Shown: positions 1 through 8,790, counted from the stretch's first letter. The stretch is DNA of 49,372 bases from Actinomycetota bacterium (GCA_004366205.1 SIRW01000114.1:1-49372), one strand, 5' to 3'. Notes: a model not told the origin generated them from the sequence alone. Numbers and translations are program-made.

Positions 1-687
1 CTCCTCGTACAGCAGCCCGCCGAGGCGCTTGGACTCGGGCACCCCGTGCTGGTGGTAGATCTCGGTGCCCGGCGTGTCGCGGTGGAGCTCGGGCCCGCCG
101 TTGTAGTGGATCGACACGAACGCCCGGGCGCCCAGCCGCACCGCGATCTGGGCCCGGGCGAGCAGCGTGATGCGGTAGTCGCCCGTGCGGGTCAGCACCA
201 CGGTGTAGCCGGCCTCTTCGAGGGCGGCCTTGGTGTGCTGGGTGACGAACCAGTTGAGGTCGGCCTCCCGCAGGCCGTTGTAGCCCACGGCGCCGGTCTC
301 GGAGCCGCCGTGGCCCGGGTCGAGCACGACGTCGGCCGAGCGCAGTGGGGTGCCGCCGACCACGAGCGCCTCGTTGGAGCACGGAGTGAGCACCCGCCAG
401 GCGTCGCCCTCGCGGCCGAGCACGGGCAGGACGTAGCCGGCCGGGGTGACGAGCGCCCCGGCACCGGGGTCGGCCACCGGCGCCTGACCGACGGGTTCGG
501 CGACCTCGGGCTCGGTGCCGGGCTGCTCGGCGGTGGGCCCCTCGGGCTCGGCCGCGGGTGCGTCGGTGGCCGGCGTCGTGGTCGTGCGCTCGGCCCGCTC
601 GAGGGGCAGCGCGGCGCTGTCGCCGGCGCAGGCGCCCGCCACGAGGGCGAGGACGACCAACAGGGGGAGCAGGACCGTCCGCCGCAT
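1..687 (-). CDS. N-acetylmuramoyl-L-alanine amidase lipoprotein, C-terminus cut by window edge
   Basis: Cell-wall amidase that would cleave the bond between muramic acid and the stem peptide. The first 20 residues form a lipoprotein signal: two Arg, a Leu/Val-rich stretch and lipobox LVAGAC with Cys20. An acidic Pro/Thr-rich linker follows to about residue 75. The Amidase_3 zinc fold then begins with DPGHGG (His125), Glu140 and SIHYN (His193), the expected metal-ligand pattern. The 229 visible residues stop mid-domain at the window edge. I chose ATG 687 because GGAGGG lies just upstream; ATG 699 is the alternative. It lies 110 bp after sucD and may have its own promoter. Confidence 0.88.
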   Translation of the reverse strand, partial: MRRTVLLPLLVVLALVAGACAGDSAALPLERAERTTTTPATDAPAAEPEGPTAEQPGTEPEVAEPVGQAPVADPGAGALVTPAGYVLPVLGREGDAWRVLTPCSNEALVVGGTPLRSADVVLDPGHGGSETGAVGYNGLREADLNWFVTQHTKAALEEAGYTVVLTRTGDYRITLLARAQIAVRLGARAFVSIHYNGGPELHRDTPGTEIYHQHGVPESKRLGGLLYEE

Positions 688-797
688 TCCCTCCAGCATG
701 GCGGCACGCGGTCCCGACCACACCGCGAGCGGCGCAATTTTCCCGGATCGACCCGCGCGTGGACGCACGAGTGCGCGATCGGCCGGAACGCGCGGGA

Positions 798-1682
798 CTA
801 CAGGTTCTTGACGGCCTCGGCCATGAGCTCGCCGGCCTCGGTCGGGTTCTGGGCGACCAGGACCCCGGCTTCGCGCAGGGCGTCCATCTTGGCTTGGGCC
901 GTGCCCTTGCCGCCGGAGACGATGGCGCCGGCGTGGCCCATCTTCTTGCCGGGGGGCGCGGTCACCCCCGCCACGTAGGCGGCGACGGGCTTGTCCATGT
1001 TGCCGGCGATGAAGGCGGCAGCCTCCTCCTCGGCGGTACCGCCGATCTCGCCGAACATGATGACCGCCTTGGTGTCGGGGTCGGCCTGGAACGCCTCGAG
1101 GCAGTCGATGAAGCTCGTGCCCGGTACGGGGTCACCGCCGATGCCCACGCACGTGGTCACCCCGATGCCCTTCTCGGTGAGCTCGTTGAGCGCCTGGTAG
1201 GTGAGGGTGCCGGAGCGGCTGACGATGCCGACGGGCCCGCCGGCGGTGGCCACCTCGGCGGGGATGAAGCCGATGTTGCACTCCCCTGCCGTGAGGATCC
1301 CGGGGCAGTTCGGTCCCAGCACGCGCGAGCCGGGGTGGTCCTGGGCGAGCTTGTTGTAGAACCACGCCTCGTCGTGGGCGGGGATGCCCTCGGTGAGCAC
1401 GACGATGAGCTCCATGCCCGCTTCGGCCGCCTCCATGACGGCGTCCTTGGCGAACGGCGCGGGGACGATCACCATCGAGGCGGTGGCGCCGGTCTCGGCC
1501 CTGGCCTCGGCCACGGACGCGAACACGGGGATGCCCTCCACGTCGGTGCCGGCTTTCTTGGGGTTGGTCCCGCCCACGACCTGCGTGCCGTAGTCGCGGT
1601 TGCGCAGGGCGTAGAATCGGCCCTGCGAGCCGGTGATGCCCTGCACGATCACCTTGGTGTCGCGGTTGACGAAGATCGACAC
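798..1682 (-). CDS. sucD: Succinyl-CoA synthetase (ADP-forming) alpha subunit
   Basis: Alpha subunit of succinyl-CoA synthetase, 294 aa, full length for the family. It interconverts succinyl-CoA and succinate with substrate-level NTP formation in the TCA cycle. The N-terminal CoA-binding Rossmann domain begins with a nucleotide loop (VQGITGSQG). The C-terminal ligase domain has [12 protein letters not shown], whose His is the phosphorylated residue in this family. The start codon is GTG. It begins 4 bp after the sucC stop, so the two subunits are almost certainly co-translated. Confidence 0.97.
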   Translation of the reverse strand: MSIFVNRDTKVIVQGITGSQGRFYALRNRDYGTQVVGGTNPKKAGTDVEGIPVFASVAEARAETGATASMVIVPAPFAKDAVMEAAEAGMELIVVLTEGIPAHDEAWFYNKLAQDHPGSRVLGPNCPGILTAGECNIGFIPAEVATAGGPVGIVSRSGTLTYQALNELTEKGIGVTTCVGIGGDPVPGTSFIDCLEAFQADPDTKAVIMFGEIGGTAEEEAAAFIAGNMDKPVAAYVAGVTAPPGKKMGHAGAIVSGGKGTAQAKMDALREAGVLVAQNPTEAGELMAEAVKNL

Positions 1683-1686
1683 GGGT

Positions 1687-2832
1687 TCAGGCCCCCTTGG
1701 CGAGCTCGACGGCGGCCCGGGCGGCCTCGAGCATGGTCGGCTTGGAGATCAGGGTGTCGGACTCGTGCGCCGCGAGGATGGCCCGGCCCTCCTCGGCGTT
1801 GGTCCCGTCGAGGCGGATCACGATCGGGCTGCGCAGCTCGACCCGCCCGAGGGCGGTGACGATGCCGTTGGCCACGTCCTCGCCCTTGGTGATGCCGCCG
1901 AAGATGTTGATGAAGATCGCCTTGACCTTGTCGTCGGTGTTGATGACCTCGAGGGCGTTGGCCATGACCTCGGCCGAGGCGCCGCCGCCGATGTCGAGGA
2001 AGTTGGCGGGCTGGCCGCCCACCTGGTTGACGACGTCGCAGGTGCTCATGGCGAGCCCGGCGCCGTTGGCGATGACGCCGACGGTGCCGTCGAGCCCGAC
2101 GTACTGCAGGCCCTTCTCGTGGGCGAGGCGCTCGCGCTCGTCGATCGACTCGAGGCCCTCGAGCTCGTCCCACTCGGGGTGGCGGAAGCTGGCGTTGCCG
2201 TCGAGCGTGACCTTGGCGTCGAGCGCGTGCAGCTTGCCCTCGGGCGTGAGGATGAGCGGGTTGATCTCGACGAGGTCGGCGTCGCCCTCGGTGTAGGCCC
2301 GGTACAGCTTCTGGAGGATGTCGACGGCGCCGTCGGTGGCCCGCTCGTCGAGCCCGGCCTCGGCGACCCACGCCCGGGTCTGCTCCTCGCTGAGCCCGGC
2401 GACGGGGTCGATGTGGATGCGGGCGATGGCGGCGGGGTCCTCCTCGGCGACCTGCTCGATGTCGACGCCGCCCTTGGCCGACAGCATCCCGAGGTGGCGC
2501 TTGGCCGAGCGGTCGAGCGTGAAGCTGGCGTAGTACTCGGCCTCGATGTCGCTGGCGCGCTCGATCCAGAGCCGGCGCACCACGTGGCCCTTGATGTCCA
2601 TGCCGAGGATGCTCTCGGCGTGGGCGCGCACCTCGTCGCTGGTGTCTGCCAGCTGGATGCCGCCGGCCTTGCCCCGGCCGCCCACCTGGACCTGGGCCTT
2701 GACCACGACGGGGTAGCCGATGCGGTCGGCCACGGCGACGGCGTCGTCGACCGCATCCGCGGTGTCGCCCGGCGAGACGGGGATCCCGAAGCGGGCGAAG
2801 AACTGCTTGCCTTGGTACTCGAAGAGGTCCAC
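1687..2832 (-). CDS. sucC: Succinyl-CoA synthetase beta subunit
   Basis: Beta subunit, 381 aa, with an N-terminal ATP-grasp domain (MDLFEYQGKQFFARFGIP start; Lys-rich VVVKAQVQVGGRGKAGG loop) and a C-terminal CoA-ligase domain ending in INIFGGITKGEDVANGI. It binds nucleotide and the succinate half-site, and pairs with SucD, whose gene follows after 4 bp. The GTG start has a GGGGAGG sequence directly upstream. The preceding gene encodes a B12-binding mutase subunit 28 bp away, linking this enzyme to propionate/methylmalonyl-CoA entry as well as the TCA cycle. Confidence 0.97.
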   Translation of the reverse strand: MDLFEYQGKQFFARFGIPVSPGDTADAVDDAVAVADRIGYPVVVKAQVQVGGRGKAGGIQLADTSDEVRAHAESILGMDIKGHVVRRLWIERASDIEAEYYASFTLDRSAKRHLGMLSAKGGVDIEQVAEEDPAAIARIHIDPVAGLSEEQTRAWVAEAGLDERATDGAVDILQKLYRAYTEGDADLVEINPLILTPEGKLHALDAKVTLDGNASFRHPEWDELEGLESIDERERLAHEKGLQYVGLDGTVGVIANGAGLAMSTCDVVNQVGGQPANFLDIGGGASAEVMANALEVINTDDKVKAIFINIFGGITKGEDVANGIVTALGRVELRSPIVIRLDGTNAEEGRAILAAHESDTLISKPTMLEAARAAVELAKGA

Positions 2833-2860
2833 GCCTCCCCTTCCTCGTTCGTCGGTGCGG

Positions 2861-3277
2861 TCAGTCGCCGGCGGCCGCGGCCCGTTCGTCGAGGGCCTGG
2901 CGCAACCAGTCGATGATGGTGGCCATCGGGGTCCCCGGCGTGAAGATCCCGGCGACGCCGAGCTCCTTCAGCTTCGGGATGTCGGCGTCGGGGATGATCC
3001 CCCCGCCGAACACGAGCACGTCGTCGAGGTCGCGCGCCCGCAGCTCCTCGATCACCCGGGGGAACAGCGTCATGTGGGCGCCGGACAGGAGCGACAGGCC
3101 GACGGCGTCGGCGTCCTCCTGGAGGGTGGTCTCGGCAACCTGCTCGGGTGTCTGGTGCAGGCCAGTGTAGATGACCTCGAACCCGGCGTCGCGCAGCGCC
3201 CGAGCGATGACCTTCGCCCCCCGATCGTGACCGTCGAGACCGGGTTTGGCGACCACGACGCGGTAGTGGGTGTCCAC
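2861..3277 (-). CDS. Stand-alone cobalamin-binding subunit of methylmalonyl-CoA mutase type
   Basis: A 138-aa protein made of a single B12-binding Rossmann domain. It has the base-off/His-on signature DGHDRG near residue 16 (Asp-x-His-x-x-Gly), then LSLLSG and FGGGIIP loops that cradle the nucleotide tail. This matches the small subunit of split methylmalonyl-CoA mutases; the catalytic TIM-barrel subunit is not in this window. Position directly before sucCD fits conversion of methylmalonyl-CoA to succinyl-CoA to succinate. Start is GTG; a TAGTAT box lies 9 nt upstream, so the mRNA may be nearly leaderless. Another acyl-CoA mutase such as ethylmalonyl or isobutyryl type cannot be excluded. Confidence 0.88.
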   Translation of the reverse strand: MDTHYRVVVAKPGLDGHDRGAKVIARALRDAGFEVIYTGLHQTPEQVAETTLQEDADAVGLSLLSGAHMTLFPRVIEELRARDLDDVLVFGGGIIPDADIPKLKELGVAGIFTPGTPMATIIDWLRQALDERAAAAGD

Positions 3278-3286
3278 GAGGCCGCG

Positions 3287-3292
3287 ATACTA
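3287..3292 (-). promoter_or_regulatory. -10 box (TAGTAT) for the B12-binding subunit/sucCD operon
   Basis: TAGTAT on the minus strand ends 9 nt before the GTG at 3277. No convincing -35 was seen. Given several other start codons here with the same arrangement, this is a plausible near-leaderless promoter. Confidence 0.4.
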
Positions 3293-3333
3293 GGCCCTCG
3301 GCTGCCGCCGACCGGCAGTCGAGCGCCGACCCC

Positions 3334-3786
3334 ATGAGCTCCTCCACCCGTGCCGTCCTCGTCGCCGCCGCCGGTGTGCTGACCGCCGTCGCCCTCGTCG
3401 TGCTGCTCCTCTTGATGGCAGGCGGGGGCCAGGTCGAGGTGCGCCTCGGCGACGACGAGTTCAACGCCGGGCACGTCGAGCGCCTGGCGGGCGCCGTCGA
3501 GCGCGACGGGCCCATCCTGTTCCCCGACGCCTCGCCCGCCCGCGCCCGGGACGTGTACCTCCAGCACCTGGGCGCCACTCCGGAGGAGGGCTGGATCGCC
3601 ATGGCGGCCCAGGCCCCCGGCGCCGGGCGCGAGTGCGTGCTGCGCTGGGACCCCGCCACGCGAACGTTCAGCGACCCGTGCGGCGACGCCGAGTTCCCCG
3701 AGGACGGCGAGGGCCTCCCCCGCTACCCCACCCGGATCGAGGAGGGCCGCCTGTTCGTCGACCTCCGCGCCGAGCAGGCGCCCTGA
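3334..3786 (+). CDS. Membrane-anchored Rieske-like protein without cluster ligands (unknown function)
   Basis: 150 aa. Residues 8-29 form one strongly hydrophobic N-terminal segment (Val/Leu/Ala) that would anchor it with the rest outside. The second half reads like a Rieske fold: an EC motif, then LRW, F, DPCGDAEF, and an ending GRLFVDL. In a Rieske protein of the bc1 type these places hold CxHxGC and CPCHGSxF. Here only the two Cys that would form the structural disulfide are kept; the two Cys and two His iron ligands are replaced. Residues 40-70 have no recognisable domain. It runs toward pcrA and is alone on this strand. The fold call is inference from pattern. Confidence 0.7.
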   Translation: MSSSTRAVLVAAAGVLTAVALVVLLLLMAGGGQVEVRLGDDEFNAGHVERLAGAVERDGPILFPDASPARARDVYLQHLGATPEEGWIAMAAQAPGAGRECVLRWDPATRTFSDPCGDAEFPEDGEGLPRYPTRIEEGRLFVDLRAEQAP

Positions 3787-3812
3787 CGGGCGTCACGCAG
3801 GCAAAGGGCGGA

Positions 3813-6098
3813 TCAGCCGAGCTTCTCGAGCGGCGACCAGGAGAGCAGCAGGCGCTTCTCGCCGGCGTCGCGGAAGCGCACGAGCGCCTCGGCCTTGTCG
3901 CCGGTGCCGGTGATCTCCAGCACGACGCCCTCGCCGAAGTGGTTGTGGCGCACGTCGTCACCGGCCCGGAGGCCCAGGCGCTCGGCTCCGGTGGCCGCCG
4001 GGGGGGTGCGGCGCCCGCCGCGGATGGCGGACTCGACCACCCGTGAGCGCCCGCCGAACACCCGCCCGCCCGGCTCGGCGTCGCGCTCGGCCGTCCAGCC
4101 GCCGCTGCCCGCCCGGCGGGTGCGGCCGCTGTCGCGCCCGACCTCGCGCACGAGGCCCTCGGGGATCTCGTCGAGGAAGCGGCTGGGTGGGTTGTACTGG
4201 GTGGCGCCGAACAGGGTGCGGCACCAGGCGTGGGTGAGGTAGAGCCGCTCGCGGGCCCGGGTGATGCCGACGTAGCAGAGGCGGCGCTCCTCCTCGAGCT
4301 CCTGGGGCTCGCCCAGGGCCCGCATGTGCGGGAACACGCCGTCCTCCATGCCCATGATGAACACGAGCGGGAACTCGAGCCCCTTGGCCGAGTGCAGGGT
4401 CATGAGCACGACCGTGGTCTCGTCACCGTCGAGGTCGTCGGTGTCGGCGACCAGGCTCACCTGCTCGAGGAACTGCTCGACCGACTCGGCCTCGCTGGCC
4501 ACGCCGACGAGCTCGCCCAGGTTCTCGATGCGGCCCTCGGCCTCGGCCCGCTCGGGCCCGCTGCCGGTGGCGGCGGCCTCGAGCTCGCCGAGGTAGCCGC
4601 TGTCGGTGAGGGCGACCTCGAGCATGGCGCCGGGCCCGTCGTCGACGCGGGCCCGCACGGTGTCGAGCAGGGCGAGGAAGTCGGCGATGCCGGCGACCGC
4701 CCGCCCGCTGACGCCGGCCTCGGCGGCCTGGTGCAGCGCGACGTGGAACGGCACGCCCGCGTCGGCCGCCCAGGCGTCGAGCTTGGCCACCGTCGTGTCG
4801 CCGACCCCCCGCTTGGGGACGTTGAGGACCCGCTTGACCGACACCTCGTCGGCGGGGTTCACGGCGGCCCGCAGGTAGGCGAGGGCGTCCTTCACCTCCC
4901 GCCGGTCGTAGAAGCGGGTGCCGCCGATGACCTTGTACGGCACGTTCAGCCGGACGAGCTGCTCCTCGAGCGCCCGGCTCTGGGCGTTGGTGCGGTAGAA
5001 GACGGCCACGTCGCCCCAGCGGCGCCCCTCGGCGTGGTGCAGCCGGGAGATCTCCTGGGCCACCCAGACGGCCTCGTCGGTGCCGTCCTCGGCCTGGAAG
5101 CGCACGATGGCCTCGCCGGTGCCCTGGTCGGTCCACAGCTCCTTGGGGGCCCGGCCGAGGTTGTTGGCGATGACGGCGTTGGCGGCGTCGAGGATCGTCT
5201 GGGTCGACCGGTAGTTCTGGTCGAGCACCACCACCGTGGCGTCGGGGAACGCCTCCTCGAACTCGAGGATGTTGCGGATGTCCGCCCCCCGGAACCGGTA
5301 GATCGACTGGTCGCTGTCGCCGACGACGCAGATGTTGCGGTGCTCCCCGGCGAGGAGCAGGACGAGCTCGTTCTGGGCGCGGTTGGTGTCCTGGTACTCG
5401 TCGACGAGGACGTGGCGGAACCGGCGGCGGTAGGTCTCGAGCACCTGGGGGTGCTCGCGGAACAGGCGGACGGCCACGGTGAGCAGGTCGTCGAAGTCCA
5501 TGGCGCTGGCCCGCTCGAGGCGGCGCTGGTACTCGGCGTAGACCTCCGCGATCCTGCGCTCGAAGGGGTTGCGGGCCCGCTCGGCGTACTCGGCGGGGCC
5601 GATGAGCTCGTTCTTGGCGGTGGAGATCGCCCCGTGCACGCCGCTGGGCGTGAAGCGCTTGGTGTCGATGTTGAGGTCGCGCAGCACGTAGCCGGTGAGG
5701 CGCACGGCGTCGGCCTGGTCGTAGATCGTGAACGACCGGGAGTAGCCGAGCTTGTCGGCGTCGCGCCGCAGGATGCGGGCGCAGGCGGCGTGGAACGTCA
5801 TCACCCACATGCGGCGGGCCACGGGCCCCACCAGCGCCTCGACCCGGGCCTTCATCTCGTCGGCGGCCTTGTTGGTGAACGTGATCGCCAGGATCTCGAA
5901 CGGCGACACCCGCCGGTGGGCGATCAGGTGGGCGATGCGGTGGGTGAGCGCCCGGGTCTTGCCCGAGCCCGCCCCCGCCACGACCAGCAGCGGCCCGTCG
6001 CCGTGCGTCACCGCGTCGTGCTGGGCGGGGTTGAGCCCCGCCAGCAGCTCCTCGGCGCCGAAGACGGCCTCGGTTCCTTCCACGGGCGGCGACTCCAT
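3813..6098 (-). CDS. pcrA: ATP-dependent 3'-5' DNA helicase, PcrA/UvrD family
   Basis: Superfamily 1A helicase of 761 aa, acting in DNA repair and replication restart. Walker A AGAGSGKT is at residues 41-48. Motif II LVDEYQDTN, the GDSDQSIYRFRGA motif, the QNYRST motif, TLHSAKGLEF and the motif VI VGITRARERLYL all follow in normal order. A Tudor-like C-terminal region (DDVRHNHFGEGVVLEI) matches the PcrA RNA-polymerase-binding tail. The reading frame stays open far upstream, but homology begins near ATG 6098; a GTG at 6110 is the other option. TAGGGT lies 10 nt upstream of the ATG. Divergent from the sulfatase gene across 54 bp. Confidence 0.96.
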   Translation of the reverse strand: MESPPVEGTEAVFGAEELLAGLNPAQHDAVTHGDGPLLVVAGAGSGKTRALTHRIAHLIAHRRVSPFEILAITFTNKAADEMKARVEALVGPVARRMWVMTFHAACARILRRDADKLGYSRSFTIYDQADAVRLTGYVLRDLNIDTKRFTPSGVHGAISTAKNELIGPAEYAERARNPFERRIAEVYAEYQRRLERASAMDFDDLLTVAVRLFREHPQVLETYRRRFRHVLVDEYQDTNRAQNELVLLLAGEHRNICVVGDSDQSIYRFRGADIRNILEFEEAFPDATVVVLDQNYRSTQTILDAANAVIANNLGRAPKELWTDQGTGEAIVRFQAEDGTDEAVWVAQEISRLHHAEGRRWGDVAVFYRTNAQSRALEEQLVRLNVPYKVIGGTRFYDRREVKDALAYLRAAVNPADEVSVKRVLNVPKRGVGDTTVAKLDAWAADAGVPFHVALHQAAEAGVSGRAVAGIADFLALLDTVRARVDDGPGAMLEVALTDSGYLGELEAAATGSGPERAEAEGRIENLGELVGVASEAESVEQFLEQVSLVADTDDLDGDETTVVLMTLHSAKGLEFPLVFIMGMEDGVFPHMRALGEPQELEEERRLCYVGITRARERLYLTHAWCRTLFGATQYNPPSRFLDEIPEGLVREVGRDSGRTRRAGSGGWTAERDAEPGGRVFGGRSRVVESAIRGGRRTPPAATGAERLGLRAGDDVRHNHFGEGVVLEITGTGDKAEALVRFRDAGEKRLLLSWSPLEKLG

Positions 6099-6108
6099 CG
6101 CGGCACCC

Positions 6109-6114
6109 ACCCTA
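6109..6114 (-). promoter_or_regulatory. -10 box (TAGGGT) for pcrA
   Basis: TAGGGT on the minus strand, 10 nt before the pcrA ATG. A -35 is not obvious. It would give a leader of only a few nucleotides. Confidence 0.35.
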
Positions 6115-6139
6115 CCGGCGGCCCGTGACGGCACCGTCG

Positions 6140-6145
6140 TAGGCT
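6140..6145 (+). promoter_or_regulatory. -10 box (TAGGCT) for the sulfatase, leaderless arrangement
   Basis: TAGGCT followed by exactly 7 nt and the ATG at 6153. This spacing places the transcription start at the A of ATG, the usual layout of actinobacterial leaderless genes. No ribosome binding site is present. Confidence 0.5.
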
Positions 6146-6152
6146 CGCCGCC

Positions 6153-7682
6153 ATGGACGAGCCCGCGGCCCCGGCCACCGGAGCGCCCGGCAGCGCCGTC
6201 GTGGTGCTGCTCGACAGCCTCAACCGGCATCTGCTCGGCGCTTGGGGCAGCGACGAGTTCGACACACCGAACCTCGACCGCTTCGCGGCCCGGGCGGTGT
6301 GCTTCGACCGGCACCACGCCGGCTCGCTCCCCTGCATCCCCGCCCGGCACGACCTGCTCGTCGGGGCCCTCGACTTCCCCTGGCGGCCCTGGGGTTCGAT
6401 CGAGGTGTGGGAGTCCGCGATCACGGCGTCGCTCCGCAGAGCCGGGGTGGCGACGATGCTCGTCACCGACCACCCACACCTGTTCGAGACCGGGGGCGAG
6501 AACTACCACACCGACTTCCTCGCCTGGGACTACCTGCGGGGCCACGAGAGCGACCCGTGGCGCACCCGGCCCGACCCGTCGTTCCTCGGCGTGCCCGTGG
6601 CCGAAGGCGAGCGCTGGCACCCCTACGACTACAGCCGCAGCTGGTTCCGGGTCGAGGAGGACTTTCCCGGGCCCAAGACCATGGCGGCGGCGGCCCGGTG
6701 GCTCGACGAGCACGCGCCGCACCACGACCGCTTCTTCCTCTTCGTCGACGAGTTCGACCCCCACGAGCCCTTCGACACGCCCGAGCCGTACGCGTCGATG
6801 TACGACCCCGACTGGGACGGGCCCCGCCTGATCTGGCCGCCGTACGCCCGAGGCGTGCTGCAGAAGGGGCTCCTCACCGCCCGCGAGGCCCGGCAGCTGC
6901 GGGCCGCGTACGGCGCCAAGCTGACGATGATCGACGCCTGGTTCGGCCGGGTGCTCGACGCCCTCGACCGCCAGAGCCTGTGGGAGCGCACGGCGGTGAT
7001 CGTGCTGTCGGACCACGGCCACTACCTGGGCGAGCGCGACATCTGGGGCAAGCCGCCGGTGCCCGTCTACCGCGAGCTGGGCACGGTGCCGCTCATGGTC
7101 GCCTGGCCCGGCGTCGAGCCGCGCCGCGTCGATGCCCTCACCACCACCGTCGACGTGCACGCGACCATCGCCGACCTGTTCGCCGTGACCGTCGACCACG
7201 TGACCCACGGCCGCTCCCTCGTGCCGCTCGTGACCGGCGGAGCCCGCTCGGTGCGGGACCACCTGCTGTGCGGGGTGTGGGGTCGCGAGGTGCACCTCGT
7301 CACCGCGACCCACAAGTACGCCCGGGCCCCGGAGGGCGCCAACGAGCCTCTCTCGATGTGGTCGAACCGCTGGTCGACGATGCCGGTCCCGGCGGTGCCC
7401 GACCTGCGCCTGCCACCCCCCGACGGCCGCGCCGTGCTCGACCGCATGCCGGGCTCGACCGTGCCGGTGATCCGCCAGCCGTTCCGTGAGGGGGACCTGC
7501 TGCCCTACTGGGCGTGGGGCGGGTTCAGCGGGAACCACCTGTTCGACCTCGAGGACGACCCCGACGAGGTGCTGAACCTGGTGGGCACCCCGCTCGAGGC
7601 GCGCCTGGCCGGGGAGCTCCGCGACGCGCTGCTCGCCGTCGACGCTCCTGCCGACCAGCTGGCGCGCCTCGGCCTGGCGTGA
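6153..7682 (+). CDS. Cys-type sulfatase / alkaline-phosphatase superfamily hydrolase
   Basis: 509-aa member of the sulfatase family. An early metal-binding strand (VVVLLDSLNRHLLGAWG) is followed by PNLDRFA and by SLPCIPARH. In that last motif Cys61 sits in CxPxR, the site that formylglycine-generating enzyme oxidises to the catalytic residue. SDHGHYLGERDIWGKPP in the middle is the second metal and substrate motif. No signal peptide is seen, so it is probably cytoplasmic. Substrate is unknown; arylsulfatase or phosphonate monoester hydrolase activity would both fit. No formylglycine-generating enzyme gene is in the window. Ends 1 bp from the convergent hydrolase gene. Confidence 0.88.
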   Translation: MDEPAAPATGAPGSAVVVLLDSLNRHLLGAWGSDEFDTPNLDRFAARAVCFDRHHAGSLPCIPARHDLLVGALDFPWRPWGSIEVWESAITASLRRAGVATMLVTDHPHLFETGGENYHTDFLAWDYLRGHESDPWRTRPDPSFLGVPVAEGERWHPYDYSRSWFRVEEDFPGPKTMAAAARWLDEHAPHHDRFFLFVDEFDPHEPFDTPEPYASMYDPDWDGPRLIWPPYARGVLQKGLLTAREARQLRAAYGAKLTMIDAWFGRVLDALDRQSLWERTAVIVLSDHGHYLGERDIWGKPPVPVYRELGTVPLMVAWPGVEPRRVDALTTTVDVHATIADLFAVTVDHVTHGRSLVPLVTGGARSVRDHLLCGVWGREVHLVTATHKYARAPEGANEPLSMWSNRWSTMPVPAVPDLRLPPPDGRAVLDRMPGSTVPVIRQPFREGDLLPYWAWGGFSGNHLFDLEDDPDEVLNLVGTPLEARLAGELRDALLAVDAPADQLARLGLA

Positions 7683-7683
7683 G

Positions 7684-8475
7684 TCACGCCTGGAGGCGGT
7701 CGACGAGGTGGGCGAGGACCCGGTCGAGGGCGGCGCTGGTCGGGTGACCGGGCTCGTCGACGAAGTGCTCTGTGAGCACCGAGTGGGCGTTCCTCGGGAT
7801 GCCGTGGGGGTTGCCGGGGGACGAGTCGATCTCGACGGCGATGAAGGCGTCGCCCAGCAGCTCGCGCAGGCGGGCGAAGCGCTCGGGCGGCGACAGCTTG
7901 TCGTGGGTGAACCGCAGGCCGAGCACGGCGCAGCCCTCCTCGACCGCCCGTCGCCGCACCGTCTCGACGTCGGCGGGTGCGAGGTGCAGGTCGCGCCGGT
8001 GGCTCCTGGTCAGCCCGAGCGGCAACGACGGCTGGCTCAGCACCGGGGCGGTGACCGAGGGGTCGAGCATCATCCCGAGCCCGAACCCGCCGGTGAAGCA
8101 CATGCCGACGACACCGATCCCGGATCCGCCACGCCCCTCGTGCAACGAGCGGGCCAGCGCCCGCAGCCAGTCGGTGACCGGCGCGGTGCGGCCCCGGGCG
8201 AGCGCGGCGAACTCCCGCGACACGCACGCGGCGGGGAAGGACCGGGCGTAGCTCGCCAGGTTGCCGGGCCGGCCGGGCTCACCGAAGAGCGACGGCATGG
8301 CGACGGTGAACCCGGCGTCGACCACCCGCCGCCCGAAGGCCGCCACGAGCGGCGTGATCCCCGGCGCCTCGTGGATGACCACCACCCCGGGCCCGGAACC
8401 CGCCCGGAACACCGAGCGGGTCTTCCCGCCGTGCTCGAACGTCGTCTGGGTGAACCCTTCCAGCGCCTCGGCCAT
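7684..8475 (-). CDS. Dienelactone hydrolase family protein
   Basis: 263-aa alpha/beta hydrolase. VVIHEAPGI holds Glu36 of the oxyanion and catalytic relay, and VGMCFTGGF holds nucleophile Cys126 in the G-x-C-x-G turn typical of dienelactone hydrolases. A late NPHGIPRNAHSV segment supplies a candidate catalytic His. No signal peptide. The ATG is preceded by a GAGGGGAGC stretch. The family opens cyclic esters in aromatic degradation, but many members have other substrates and nothing nearby points to an aromatic pathway. Convergent with the sulfatase gene with 1 bp between stop codons. Confidence 0.87.
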   Translation of the reverse strand: MAEALEGFTQTTFEHGGKTRSVFRAGSGPGVVVIHEAPGITPLVAAFGRRVVDAGFTVAMPSLFGEPGRPGNLASYARSFPAACVSREFAALARGRTAPVTDWLRALARSLHEGRGGSGIGVVGMCFTGGFGLGMMLDPSVTAPVLSQPSLPLGLTRSHRRDLHLAPADVETVRRRAVEEGCAVLGLRFTHDKLSPPERFARLRELLGDAFIAVEIDSSPGNPHGIPRNAHSVLTEHFVDEPGHPTSAALDRVLAHLVDRLQA

Positions 8476-8565
8476 CGCCTGCTCCCCTCGCCGCTCGCTG
8501 CCATTCTCCTACGCCCGGCGCACGCGGGTGCCGCAAGGGAACGGGGCGGTTGCCGCCGCGAGCGC

Positions 8566-8790
8566 TCAGGCAGGGCTGAGCTCGCCCTCGCGCTCGGCGA
8601 GGCGGAGCAGGCGCTCGGTCTCGACCGCGACGAGGCGCTCGGCGATGTCGGGATCGGTGCCGTGGCCCCGTGCGGCCCGCACGATCAGCGCCTGAGGAGA
8701 GAGGATGCGCCGCTCGACCCACGCCGAGAGGCTCAGCACTCCGATCAGTGCCAGCGGCACGACCAGGACGAGGAGGAGCTCCCAGCTCAT
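8566..8790 (-). CDS. Small single-pass membrane protein, unknown
   Basis: 74 aa from ATG 8790. Residues 3-22 (ELLLVLVVPLALIGVLSLSA) form one membrane helix, followed by a basic WVERRI boundary and a charged helical tail rich in Glu/Arg. Not recognised. A longer version from GTG 8829 adds 13 polar residues; neither start has a good ribosome site. It follows guaA by 57 bp and may be the last gene of guaB3-guaA. Confidence 0.55.
   Translation of the reverse strand: MSWELLLVLVVPLALIGVLSLSAWVERRILSPQALIVRAARGHGTDPDIAERLVAVETERLLRLAEREGELSPA

Noticed and set aside
46-1859. Long plus-strand frames opposite the amidase and sucD
   Set aside because: Low-complexity Gly/Ala/Arg-rich translations, antisense to clear genes; expected in very GC-rich DNA.
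3787-3812. Terminator between the Rieske-like gene and pcrA
   Set aside because: Only an imperfect 5-6 bp stem and no U-run.
6099-7538. 480-codon upstream extension of the pcrA frame
   Set aside because: Runs antisense through the sulfatase gene; helicase homology begins at ATG 6098.
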